A DNA stretch of 10,555 bases from contig JABCPU010001240.1 in assembly GCA_016800925.1 (NCBI GenBank), positions 1 to 10,555 on the forward strand. The letters are read 5' to 3'. The notes below the pieces were generated by a model. It made no database searches. It was given only the letters and a program-made list of their open reading frames with translations, and had not been told where the DNA came from. The DNA comes from Suillus spraguei. Taxonomy: Eukaryota > Basidiomycota > Agaricomycetes > Boletales > Suillaceae. This document shows, piece after piece, positions 1-7,670 of this stretch (its first letter is position 1; each line of letters begins with the position of its first letter). A program made the position numbers and the translations under genes.

Positions 1-133
1 CCTCGTCGGGGCAATTCTATTGTCTCGTAGACGTTCAGACTCGAACTTTACTGTCCATGTCATCTTTTCGGGCAGTGTCAATCAGGGGCCCCATAGTTTT
101 CAACTTAGGATGAGTCGTCAAGTGGGAGTTAAA

Positions 134-289
134 GACTTTAGCCTGGCTAGTGTGGTTACCACAACAGAATCGAAATCTGTTTCTCTTGGACTACGCAGGT
201 TCGAAACCTGCTGAACTACAGTTTTTTTTCTATCAGAACGCACTTTGACATTCATTCATGGACGGTTTCTTCAGAAGTTCACTCAACTG
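134..289 (+). repeat. tRNA-Ser(CGA)-like tandem unit, copy 1
   Basis: First of three tandem units. An anticodon arm is seen at 164-180 (ACAGA / loop ATCGAAA / TCTGT), so the anticodon position reads CGA at 171-173, as in tRNA-Ser for UCG. A 14-nt variable region follows, the length class of Ser/Leu tRNAs. A perfect T arm lies at 195-211 with an intact B-box (GGTTCGAAACC). Eight Ts at 222-229 form a Pol III-type terminator. The 5' side has a weak A-box-like TAGCC...GTGGTT, but the D stem and the acceptor pairing are poor, so a functional tRNA is unlikely. The rest of the unit (230-289) is a linker that recurs in the other copies. It could be a tRNA-derived SINE-like repeat or a decayed tRNA gene cluster. 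Confidence 0.72.
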
Positions 290-430
290 GTCTTAGTCAG
301 GTGGTTGCCACAACAGAATCAAAATCTGTTTCTCTTGGACTGTGCAGGTTTGAAACCTGCCGACGACAAGGTTTTTTTCTATTGAACACACTTGACATTC
401 ACTGATGGTTTCTTTGAATTCATGTAACTA
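290..430 (+). repeat. tRNA-Ser-like tandem unit, copy 2 (anticodon now CAA)
   Basis: Second copy, offset about 149 bp from copy 1. The anticodon arm at 313-329 keeps the ACAGA/TCTGT stem, but the loop is ATCAAAA, so the anticodon position reads CAA (Leu-type). The T arm at 344-360 is fully paired, with B-box GGTTTGAAACC, where the CpG of copy 1 has become TpG. The acceptor 3' strand CGACGAC (361-367) pairs only partly with a 5' GTCTTAG at 290-296. Seven Ts at 372-378 follow. The linker 380-430 is homologous to the linker of copy 1 (shared TTGACATTCA and GGTTTCTT blocks). Confidence 0.72.
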
Positions 431-566
431 GTCTTAGCCTGATGGTTACCACAACAGAATCAAAATCTGTTTCTCTTTCCTGTGTAGGTTCAAAACCTGC
501 TGATGACAGCATTTTTTTATCGGAACACACCTTGACATCCACTCATGGATGTTTCCTTAGAGGTCC
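431..566 (+). repeat. tRNA-Ser-like tandem unit, copy 3 (anticodon CAA)
   Basis: Third copy, offset 141 bp from copy 2, again starting GTCTTAG. The anticodon arm at 454-470 has loop ATCAAAA (anticodon position CAA, 461-463). The T arm at 484-500 has one wobble pair and B-box GGTTCAAAACC, where the CpG has become CpA. The presumed acceptor 3' strand is TGATGAC at 501-507, followed by seven Ts at 512-518 and a linker that fades near 566. The A-box-like element TAGCCTGATGG is the best preserved of the three. No fourth copy is visible downstream. Confidence 0.7.
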
Positions 567-570
567 ATCT

Positions 571-1040
571 TAACCCCTGTGCAAATTGTTGATGCAACAT
601 TGATATTTACTCCATGGCGAGTCGTGCCTTCGGACACGTTCGAAACACTAATTATATTGTGCTCTGCGTAAAACCCCTCCTCTGAGTCCTCTCACTACCT
701 TGATTGCAGTAGATCGTGTAGCCGGTGAAGCTTCCTTGTCGTTACACTGCCTTGCGAGATTGTATACCGTGTGACCCGCATCTGAGATACTTATGTCTTA
801 TGCACGAATCTCTGAAGCCGTGCCGGAATTCATCACTATGCAGCTCAAGATACGGAGCTCCGGGGATTGGCGCGAGTCCGACCATTACCGATAGTAGTAA
901 CCGCACTTGTGACTTTTTGTGACACAAAATTATATTCAACTTGAGGCCTACCAACAAATAGTTCAAACATTGATCGGACTTCAAAATACGTCGCGGCAAA
1001 TCGGCAAATCGAACCGTAACCTATCGTCCACTATAACTTG
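571..1040. other. unassigned spacer
   Basis: No gene can be supported here. Both strands have short open frames, including a minus-strand frame around 742-930, but none has a recognisable domain, a credible splice pattern or a conserved motif. Confidence 0.5.
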
Positions 1041-1120
1041 GTGTAGTGAATTATCTACAAGCAGTCTCTCGCTGAGGTCCAGGATATACTTTAGTACTGC
1101 TTGTAGATAATTTACTACAC
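1041..1120. repeat. 25-bp inverted repeat (hairpin)
   Basis: Left arm 1041-1065 and right arm 1096-1120 are reverse complements over 25 bp with a single mismatch; 30 bp separate them. A transcript from either strand would fold into a long stem with a 30-nt loop. The pentamer ACTTG occurs at both outer edges (1036-1040 and 1119-1123, the second overlapping the right arm). The structure could be a miniature foldback element or a small-RNA precursor. No transposase motif is nearby. Confidence 0.7.
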
Positions 1121-1379
1121 TTGAAGTACTGGTGCTGCGTGCCATAAGGTTTAGGTACAAGTGACAAAGTTTGGCGACGCTTAGCAGCGAGCCGGTGAGC
1201 TCGGCTCTCAATTGAATGCGAACTGAATGAAATGAGCAGCCCTAAATGCTTGCCAAATCTCTCGCCCGTTTCCTTAATTCTTCTTGCGGGACGTAATTTT
1301 ATCACAAATGCGCGCGCATCGTTATAGTTCAACTAATCAAGCGCGCATGATATGTCTCACGTGTTTTCTTGACTACTGA

Positions 1380-1706
1380 GTCAGATACATCGAAGCGCAC
1401 AACAGCCTGCTAATCACTAGTGGCGTCTCCGTATTCTCAGATTTTGATGAACAAGACGTTCCTCATAATAATATCGAACTTGCTGTGCTACGTACGATCT
1501 ACCTCAACAATTTATCCGAATCTTTCAACTTACTGCATACCGCATAAAGAGTAGAATATTATGGATCATTGATCATGGTCGCCTTCGCGCGCTTTCCGGA
1601 TGTTGAATTTTGGAAGAGGGTCCCGTTATCGGATGAAGTACATCTCCAAAACTACTCTTTAACGTGGACATGTCAAGTGTCTCTCATCTGTTGGGCAATT
1701 ATTTAA
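1380..1706 (+). other. coding-like stretch with one internal stop, unidentified
   Basis: One plus-strand frame runs for 109 codons between stops, broken once by TAA at 1545-1547. The translation looks protein-like (for example VSVFSDFDEQDVPHNN and AFARFPDVEFWKRVPLSDEV), with mixed charged and hydrophobic residues. There is no ATG near the left end, no clear intron boundary and no family I recognise. It may be an exon or a decayed fragment, or chance. Real genes elsewhere in this window also carry frame-breaking errors, so the stop does not exclude coding. Confidence 0.2.
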
Positions 1707-2590
1707 TTTGGTAATTTTAATGAGTGACAAAAAACGAGTGAAATCAGGGATAGCTCGAAAACAAAAATGTACTTGCGCCTTCATGCACCAATCCAGTCTC
1801 TCCACGCCAAAAACAGAACCGCGTTATACTATCATTCCGGGTAATCTGCAACATTTTCAGCAAATCTTTTGTAGCTCGTCAATCACTTCATATTATCTTC
1901 CACGAATTTGGAGTGTTGTAGATTCGTACCGCCTCTATATAGTTGCTCATTTTTAGGACGTTGTGGCTGTTAGCTAGTCAATTCCTACTCTTGATCTATC
2001 TGTTATCTTGTTCCCTAACACTACTGAGCTCGTTCTCGTCTCGCTAGTCTGACTAGTGAATAGTGGTGTCGGATGAAAGCCGAGAAAATTCAGGGTCTGA
2101 CTGCTCAGCTCAATCTGTGCCAAAAATCTTGTTTGAGTCGAGAGCTCGGAATAGAATAAAGAAAGCACTACCTTCCGCACACCGCTAAGGCCGATATTTC
2201 ATCTTCCAAATAACGCTTGTGAAACAGGCAATGTCATATATACGTTATATACGTACAAGCAGATACACAGGGAATAGTAGTATACTGTTTCGATTGTCGG
2301 AGAAGATGGCAGCACAGCTGAAGCTTGAAGTTTCAGGTATCTGCGTGAATTATGCGAGACATAAACAATAATCCACGAAAATGCCACTGGAAAATATGGC
2401 GGATATTCTGTCACTATTCCGAAGGGTTGCCACGAGTACATACATAGGAACCGGCGGCGCGGAGATAGATTCTAGCAGCAGCCTCACTATTATCCGGGCT
2501 TACCTACCCCATCGTCCATGCAGAGGGGAAGGGAAAGTGCTGATGTCTCTGCAGCCCTGCATACCACACTCGACTAGAGTGCTTTGAATC
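1707..2590. other. unassigned spacer
   Basis: No gene can be supported. The stretch holds an AT-rich patch around 2225-2260 with repeated TATACGT-like words, and a few short open frames on both strands without recognisable domains. Confidence 0.45.
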
Positions 2591-2596
2591 CACATG

Positions 2597-3247
2597 CTAG
2601 GATGTGCAATTCCGGGCTGTTTGAGCCGATTGAAGTCCTGCAATAGTCAGTCCGTCATCTGTATACATGACATTGTACATAAGCGTGTACTTTCTCGTGG
2701 CATAAAGACCAGAGCTCGAGCGCCAAATATGCTGGAGAGTTGGCCACTCTTCAAGAGCGCTGCAAATGGATGCGGCCGAGGTTAAGATAATATAGGCTAT
2801 GGTGTTGATGAGGGCAACAACCACGAAAAACTGGATGTTAATGTATGGACGGGAGATGCGACTGCTGCAGGGGATGTTTGAAGTACTGGAGGTGCTCCGC
2901 ACCTGCGTGGGAGAGGCGGGGGGCAAGCTTCGATAATCAGTTTCTCTTACTTGATAACGACAATTTGGAGATCAGGCTGTGGTTTTCCGGAAGTTGGCCG
3001 AAGGCTCGTACATATTGTAGAATATTTTGTATGGGGACGAGGGCGCGACGGAGTGACCTGCGAGAATGACTCGCAGAGACTTGAGGACCTTGCCGAGACG
3101 GTATTCGCTATTGATGGGCTCAAGCAGAGTAGAGCGGTCCCAACCATATGATTGATCCTGAGTGGTCTCCGCCTCTCCAAACATTCGTCCTAAACAGCGA
3201 GAAGATCGATGATAATTTTCTGCAGCGTGGCAAAGATGCTCCGTCAC
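2597..3247 (-). other. possible minus-strand gene fragment with one intron, unidentified
   Basis: A good candidate intron on the minus strand lies at 2903-2950 (48 nt: donor GTAAGA, an internal CTGAT branch-like site, acceptor CACGCAG). Upstream of it (about 2972-3247) is a 91-codon hydrophilic open frame (contains STLLEPINSEYRLGKVL). Downstream (2597-2902) a frame encodes a hydrophobic stretch suitable for a membrane span (NIQFFVVVALINTIAYII). The frame that gives the best upstream protein does not join cleanly to the downstream frame. I cannot name a family. It may be a decayed or frame-damaged membrane-protein gene. Confidence 0.25.
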
Positions 3248-3397
3248 TCCCTATGCGGGGTGGAGGTACTGGATAACTAGGGCTGGGTGGATCTGTGCGG
3301 GAGACGACATACCCCATGTGCTTCGAGTATGCAAAGACCTATGAGCGATATTAAGGATTATTAACGACAGATCTGTGGTTTCAATCACCTGATATTC

Positions 3398-3586
3398 TTA
3401 GAGCTTTAGGTCTTCCTTTCTGGCGATTTCTGCAAAAGCCTGTTGAACGGACCTCGGAGCACCTTTAAAGTCAAATCCGCCAGAATATCCTTCCAGCAGA
3501 ACAAAACGCCCCCGTGCTACTGAATGGCCCATGACAGAAAAGTGAATACCTCCGACAACGGTAATATGAACGCAAGATATTTGCAA
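3398..3586 (-). CDS. unidentified minus-strand coding-like exon (C-terminal?)
   Basis: A 62-codon frame ends at TAA 3398-3400. Its last 40 residues look like authentic protein (GRFVLLEGYSGGFDFKG, then SVQQAFAEIARKEDLKL at the end). It may be the terminal exon of a gene whose upstream exon is the open frame at 3672-3851. A possible intron between them would start at a GTATTTT donor and end at a TTGTCAG acceptor. I do not recognise the family. The start is not determined, since the first Met may be inside an exon. Confidence 0.3.
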   Translation of the reverse strand: MQISCVHITVVGGIHFSVMGHSVARGRFVLLEGYSGGFDFKGAPRSVQQAFAEIARKEDLKL

Positions 3587-3671
3587 GCGCTAGATGCCAT
3601 AGCTGACAAATTTACTATGCGGTGATCAATGTTGATTCACGCAACTGAAATATAAAATACCTAGATATATG

Positions 3672-3851
3672 TTATATGATAGTGCGATCAGCTTTGAGGG
3701 CGTCAAATATCGCAGCGCGTGCTCGGTCTAACACATGAATCTGAAAGCCTAAACCCCTTCCTGAAGCAAGCTCAAAATATTTCTCACCGCGTTTTGGGAT
3801 TATCGGATGCACTGGCACGGTACCAACCTTTCTGTTGCACTTAGTGTGATA
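3672..3851 (-). CDS. unidentified minus-strand coding-like exon without ATG
   Basis: An open frame of 59 codons ends at TAA (3672-3674) and has no ATG, as expected for an internal or terminal exon. The peptide is convincing in composition (GTVPVHPIIPKRGEKYFE, then FQIHVLDRARAAIFDALKAD). No motif links it to a family I know. It sits 250 bp upstream of the divergently oriented carrier gene. If the exon at 3398-3586 belongs with it, the pair would form a small minus-strand gene with its 5' part unresolved. Confidence 0.3.
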   Translation of the reverse strand, partial: YHTKCNRKVGTVPVHPIIPKRGEKYFELASGRGLGFQIHVLDRARAAIFDALKADRTII

Positions 3852-3872
3852 TTAATGAATGTGCTATACGCA

Positions 3873-3946
3873 TATATAACTCACAACTTATGGTAGCTTT
3901 GTCCAGTCCAGACCTCCACCTTCACCCCCGAACGTTCTTCTTCAGC
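3873..3946 (+). promoter_or_regulatory. possible carrier promoter: TATA-like and pyrimidine-rich tract
   Basis: TATATAA occurs at 3873-3879, about 220 bp upstream of the carrier ATG. A CT-rich run spans roughly 3911-3946. Pyrimidine-rich tracts before the transcription start are common in fungal promoters. The assignment rests on position only. Confidence 0.3.
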
Positions 3947-4097
3947 TAGGTTCAAAGTTGATATCGCAGAAGGGGGGGTTGCGACCTTTCCAGTGCATCA
4001 TGATCCGAATTAATGTAGATTACGTAATTATTCGGGCAGTCACACAAAAATGTTCGAAACTTTCTTTGGTAAACAAGTTTCGGAGTGGACCGCGGTC

Positions 4098-5194
4098 ATG
4101 GCAGCGGAACGGAAACCGACGTTCCTCCAGTCTCTCGCTGTGCGCAAAGTTCCTTGCAAAACGAAAATATTCGTGCCAATGTGACATACCTCATAGGCTG
4201 GCGGATTGGCGGAACAGCGGTCGACCTATTGTTCTTTCCGATAGACACCGTCAAGATCGTCTGCAATCTGCGCAGGGATTCATCAACGCTGGCGGCTTTC
4301 GCGGGATTTACAAAGGTGTGGGCAGTGTGGTCGTTGGAAGCGCCCCAGGAGGTATGTATGGAATAATTTGTCGGGCAATCATTGTTCTGACGCGGAGATT
4401 GTAGCTGCTGCATTCTTCTCTACGTATGAAGCAATGAAGCATTCGATTCCTCTTCATGGGCCAACTTGCGCCTGTGAACCATATGTTATCCGCGTCTGTG
4501 GCAGAAGTGGCACGTTTTTGACTTGCAAAATATATCTTCCGCAAATGATTTTTTTCCCGCTCAGGCTGCTTGTTTGATACGCGTTCCTACAGAAGTCATC
4601 AAGACGAGGACGCAAACATCGATGTATGGTGCTTCGGCATCTTCGTTTAAAGCCGCAACACTTGTCTTGGAACATGATGGCATTCGAGGGTTCTATCGTG
4701 GTTTTTTGGACTACTATCATGCGCGAGGTAAATGCATAGATTCTCACGTTCTGTATGCATGTTCTGATCTTATACTTCCAAGATACCCTTTACATCACTG
4801 CAATTCCCGCTGTATGAGTTTCTCAAACATCGATTATCAATATACCTAGACCGAAAAACCTCTATATGCACATGAGGCTGCTGTCTGTGGGAGCATAGCT
4901 GGAGGGACTGCGGCAGCGCTAACAACACCGCTCGATGTCCTTAAAACACGCGTCATGCTTGATCTTAGAGTATGTATTCGTTATGAATCTCGATAACATA
5001 TTTAAGGCATATCTAGGACCCTTCAAAGCAGCAGGTTGCCAAGTCTTCTTATGCGAGTCCGGCAAATCTACATCCAAGAGGGCGCAAGGGCTCTTTTTGC
5101 AGGTATAATTCCCAGAACAATGTGGATATCTGCAGGAGGGTCTGTCTTCCTTGGCGTCTATGAGTGGGCCATTCGTGGTTTTATGAGCGCCTGA
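4098..5194 (+). CDS. PET8: mitochondrial S-adenosylmethionine carrier, six exons, multiple frameshifts
   Basis: Inner-membrane carrier of the mitochondrial carrier family; Pet8/SLC25A26 proteins exchange cytosolic SAM for mitochondrial S-adenosylhomocysteine, feeding methylation, biotin and lipoate synthesis. Exons: 4098-4139, 4197-4351, 4405-4509, 4565-4727, 4783-4969, 5017-5194; about 830 coding bases (near 276 residues), the usual length. All three carrier signatures are present: PIDTVK (4238-4255), PTEVIK (4586-4603), PLDVLK (4928-4945). Other typical stretches are [15 protein letters not shown] followed by [19 protein letters not shown] and the end [13 protein letters not shown]. The start ATG is in good context (GGTCATGG) and opens [13 protein letters not shown]. 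Reading the whole protein needs six one-base frame changes, near 4211, 4256, 4463, 4702-4707 (T6), 4854-4858 (A5) and 5034. Splice sites remain intact. Sequencing indels look likelier than a pseudogene. The stop is 98 bp from the stop of the convergent TAF6. Confidence 0.92.
4510..4564 (+). other. GC-AG intron 3 of the carrier gene
   Basis: Conserved protein sequence on both sides (SASVAEV before, [10 protein letters not shown] after) fixes this 55-nt intron. Its donor reads GCACGT rather than GTACGT; the acceptor is CGCTCAG. It is either a genuine GC-AG intron or a single base change or error at the donor. The other four introns of the gene have GT donors. Confidence 0.6.
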
Positions 5195-5292
5195 GCAAGA
5201 GTAAAACTACGATTAGTTCCGCCGCCCATTCGCTAGTTCTATACTATATCATTTTCACAGCATACAGCAAGATCAACAGCAATAGACTAGAA

Positions 5293-6916
5293 TCAATTTT
5301 GCTGTTTTATGCTACCCAAAATGCCCGATGCCCAACCTTTATCGCCATAAAGCTTCTCGGCGAAGAAGCTGCCTAAAATATCCTGCAACTGCCCATGGTC
5401 ACAGTGTCCGTATCGTTCGTTGCGTCCAATGACTCAGGCATGTCCCGATGCGGGATGTAGAACATGCAGAGCGTCTGTTGGATACTTAACATGCGTGATC
5501 ACGCAGAACAAAAGGAATACTAACCATGACGGAATCAACGAGGGGGCCAGTCTCCTCGGGTGTACATTCACTTCCCACAACTTTCACTCCACCACCCTCC
5601 ACGAGTCCCTTCCTTACCGCCTCCTTTCCAATTCCCACCAGGCCGCGGATGGCACCTTCCCGTGTTTCCCTTAGATTTGTCTGCTGAAATGAGAGCAACA
5701 AGGAGTGTTTTTCATAATTCGTGGTGAAAGAGATGGATAAGTCGTAGAATGTTGGGTAAGTAGACGGGACAGCGTCTGGGCAGCGGACGTGCGCAAGTGG
5801 GTGGCATGTGATGGTGGAAGCGTGGAATGGAGAAGAGTTGAAAGGATGGCTTGGTAATAATTGGTGGAGCTGTACAATATCAATTTACTGAACAGTCTCG
5901 GGTTTGGAATATCACTCACATAAGGCTCGATGAATAGCGTGTTATTCTCGAGAATGGCGCTAACAACATCCAATAAAAACCTCCAACGATCGACCGTCCG
6001 CTTCAGTTTCAGCACCCTCCTTCAGCGCAGTTACAAACACCTTCTCCAACCCAGCGAATAAGGTAAGGTAAGAGCGCTTGTATCCTGCATCATTGCGCAA
6101 ACTCGCAAGGGCGCTGTCCGCTTGGTAGAGTCAGCAGTAGGCGGTAATAGTGACGCTGTAAGCCGCGTATAATACAGCTGTAGTTCTCGTGATAACACCT
6201 GTTTTGACTAGCTGCTGCTGTTGTTGCTGCTGCTTCTTGACGGTAGATCGACTTCTGATGGCGGGGTCAATGGGAATACGCCATTTGCTTGGGGTGGTGA
6301 CTTTGTGATTTCTTGATCGACATCCTTCGGTATGGCCGGCGGATTTTCAGGAATGAGAGGCTGACGCCTTCAACTGCAAGCCAGTGGAGCGGTCCAGCTG
6401 ACACCTTTTGGCAGTGTAATTTTCTCCTCCCGAAGCACGCGGTCAAAGTCGATCTCTTCGTCTTCCACGAAGTAAACAGGCCCCACATTAGCCACGTTCG
6501 GAAATGGCAGAGCGCGCCGGAATACAGGTGGATTGTGTGGATTGTGACCATAAAGAGGTTCGATGTTCAAACCTCGAAGGGCCTGGTCCAATGTCTGAGG
6601 TCGTGATCGTGGTTCGTCGGGCATGGCGCATGAATCGCGAAGCTTCCTGGTATTTCCTTAGCTTTTGGACAAGTATACTTAGGCGTAAATCAAGCACCTC
6701 TATGACCTGATGAATGCGATACTCGACATCACTAGCGAGTGAGGATGCTACTGTTTCAGATAAGTTGGCGATGCCCAGCGACTCGGCGACGTCCTGTAAA
6801 TGTCGGCTTCATCTCGTCGCATAAACTGACACTGTTGTGATGCATACTCTGACCGAGTCTGACTTGTATATCCCCGTTTGATGTGTCTGAGCAGCTTTCG
6901 CTTTCGGTTTGCTCAT
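5293..6916 (-). CDS. TAF6: TAF6, TFIID/SAGA subunit, five exons, many frameshifts
   Basis: TAF6 pairs with TAF9 through its histone fold and carries HEAT repeats; it acts in the nucleus in TFIID (and SAGA) for Pol II initiation. Exons on the minus strand: 6848-6916, 6698-6793, 5920-6646, 5525-5869, 5293-5474; about 470 residues, normal for fungi. The N-terminal histone fold is clear: DVAESLGIANLSE, ASDVEYRIHQVIE, then EASRFMRHARRTTITTSDI and DQALRGLNIEPLYGH. Next come FVEDEEIDFDRVLREEKI and HWLAVEGV, a polyglutamine run (6212-6232), QVLSRELQLYYTRLT, and the HEAT region (NNTLFIEPY, HATHLRTSAAQTL, REGAIRGLVGIGKEAV). The end is GDKGWASGILGSIKQQN. The ATG at 6916 gives a short basic leader before SDSVR. 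About a dozen one-base frame changes are needed, for example near 6588, 6386, 6363 and at the polyQ edges. Introns keep GT/AG ends. An indel-damaged assembly of an essential gene is the best explanation. Confidence 0.92.
6212..6232 (-). repeat. CAG/CAA microsatellite encoding polyglutamine in TAF6
   Basis: Seven consecutive Gln codons on the minus strand (CAG and CAA mixed), preceded by VKK and followed by LVK. It links the N-terminal half of TAF6 to the conserved LSRELQLYYTRL segment. A one-base frame change lies on each side of the repeat. Confidence 0.75.
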
Positions 6917-6960
6917 CGTGATGTTGATATCACTCCAGGGACTCAATATTCAATAACTGC

Positions 6961-6977
6961 TGAGTCACGTGCACGTG
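6961..6977. promoter_or_regulatory. TGAGTCA overlapping a double CACGTG, upstream of TAF6
   Basis: TGAGTCA (6961-6967, a Gcn4/AP-1-type site) runs into two abutting CACGTG palindromes (6966-6971 and 6972-6977). The block is about 45-60 bp upstream of the TAF6 ATG at 6916. CACGTG is the known core for fungal bHLH factors such as Cbf1 and Pho4. Regulation is inferred from motif and position. Confidence 0.45.
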
Positions 6978-7600
6978 AAGCCTTTTAGTTCAAGCTCCCA
7001 TATCGTTTCGATAAATTGCTGTCGGAGGTTCTCGCACATAGTATGTTTCGCAGGTTTGCTGCAAAAAACTGCAACGACAACCAGGAGGTATTATGGGGGA
7101 CTGTTCGTGGTGCTGATCAATCAATCTAACTCCACATTGTTTACCTCGCGAGGTGAGCTCGTAATGTAGATGTACTTCTCTTTTCCGCTGAATTTTTGCA
7201 CTTGCTAGCTCTTTGGTTATTTGGTATGTGTTCAACTCAGTTATTTATCTCCAACGATCACATTGGTGCGCCCATCTGTCGTTAACCTCTGGATATGAAC
7301 ACTATCTATCATTCATATAGAACGGTTCCATGTTTCCTGAGAATTTTGGATTATCTTGGTGTCGGTTAAATTCCCTTGATGGTGCAGATATTTGGGTAAG
7401 TACTCATAAAAAGAACATCGTAGAAATTTGAAAACAAATAACCTGGTAGATTTGAAATCTTGACTGCACTGGTAGCAATTGCAGAAATTGAGATCACAAG
7501 CTGATTACCTACATATCGGAGCAAGGTCCGAAGTTTGCAACACGAATCCCTAGTAGATATATGCTGCCCCCACTTCAAGCTTCAAAGCTTCATACTCGGT
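6978..7600. other. intergenic region between divergent TAF6 and hydrolase
   Basis: No gene is supported. Open frames of 66-81 codons exist on both strands (for example minus 6990-7235 and 7366-7578), but they show no recognisable domain and no conserved motif. Promoter elements of TAF6 and the hydrolase are expected here. Confidence 0.5.
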
Positions 7601-7606
7601 CACGTG
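7601..7606. promoter_or_regulatory. CACGTG motif upstream of the hydrolase
   Basis: One CACGTG palindrome lies 64 bp before the hydrolase ATG, in the context GGTCACGTGCAC. The same GTCACGTGCAC string occurs upstream of TAF6 at 6964-6974, so both divergent genes carry this element close to the start codon. Function is inferred. Confidence 0.4.
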
Positions 7607-7670
7607 CACCCCGAGTACCTGCATTGATGACCCATTTTTCTCAGCACTCAGTCTCAAACTAGAATCAGCG

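Noticed and set aside
20..214. Small plus-strand ORF at the left edge
   Set aside because: It runs through the tRNA-like repeat and has no protein-like features.
134..520. Three functional tRNA genes
   Set aside because: The anticodon and T arms are good, but the D arm does not pair and the acceptor stems match only partly, so I annotate them as tRNA-like repeats.
134..566. CRISPR-like array
   Set aside because: Repeats and linkers are both homologous between units, unit length is about 145 bp, and the context is eukaryotic.
1936..1942. TATATAG as a promoter
   Set aside because: No gene start follows within a plausible distance; chance in AT-rich DNA.
2581..2581. Short hairpin CACTC...GAGTG around 2568-2582 as a terminator
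   Set aside because: Five-base stem only, no T-run and no adjacent gene; not meaningful in a fungal genome.
4096..4747. Minus-strand ORFs of 78-105 codons across the carrier gene
   Set aside because: Shadows of the carrier exons, whose plus-strand protein motifs are unmistakable.
6267..6710. Plus-strand and alternative minus-strand ORFs over TAF6
   Set aside because: Other frames of TAF6; apparent separate minus-strand ORFs are pieces of one gene split by frame changes.
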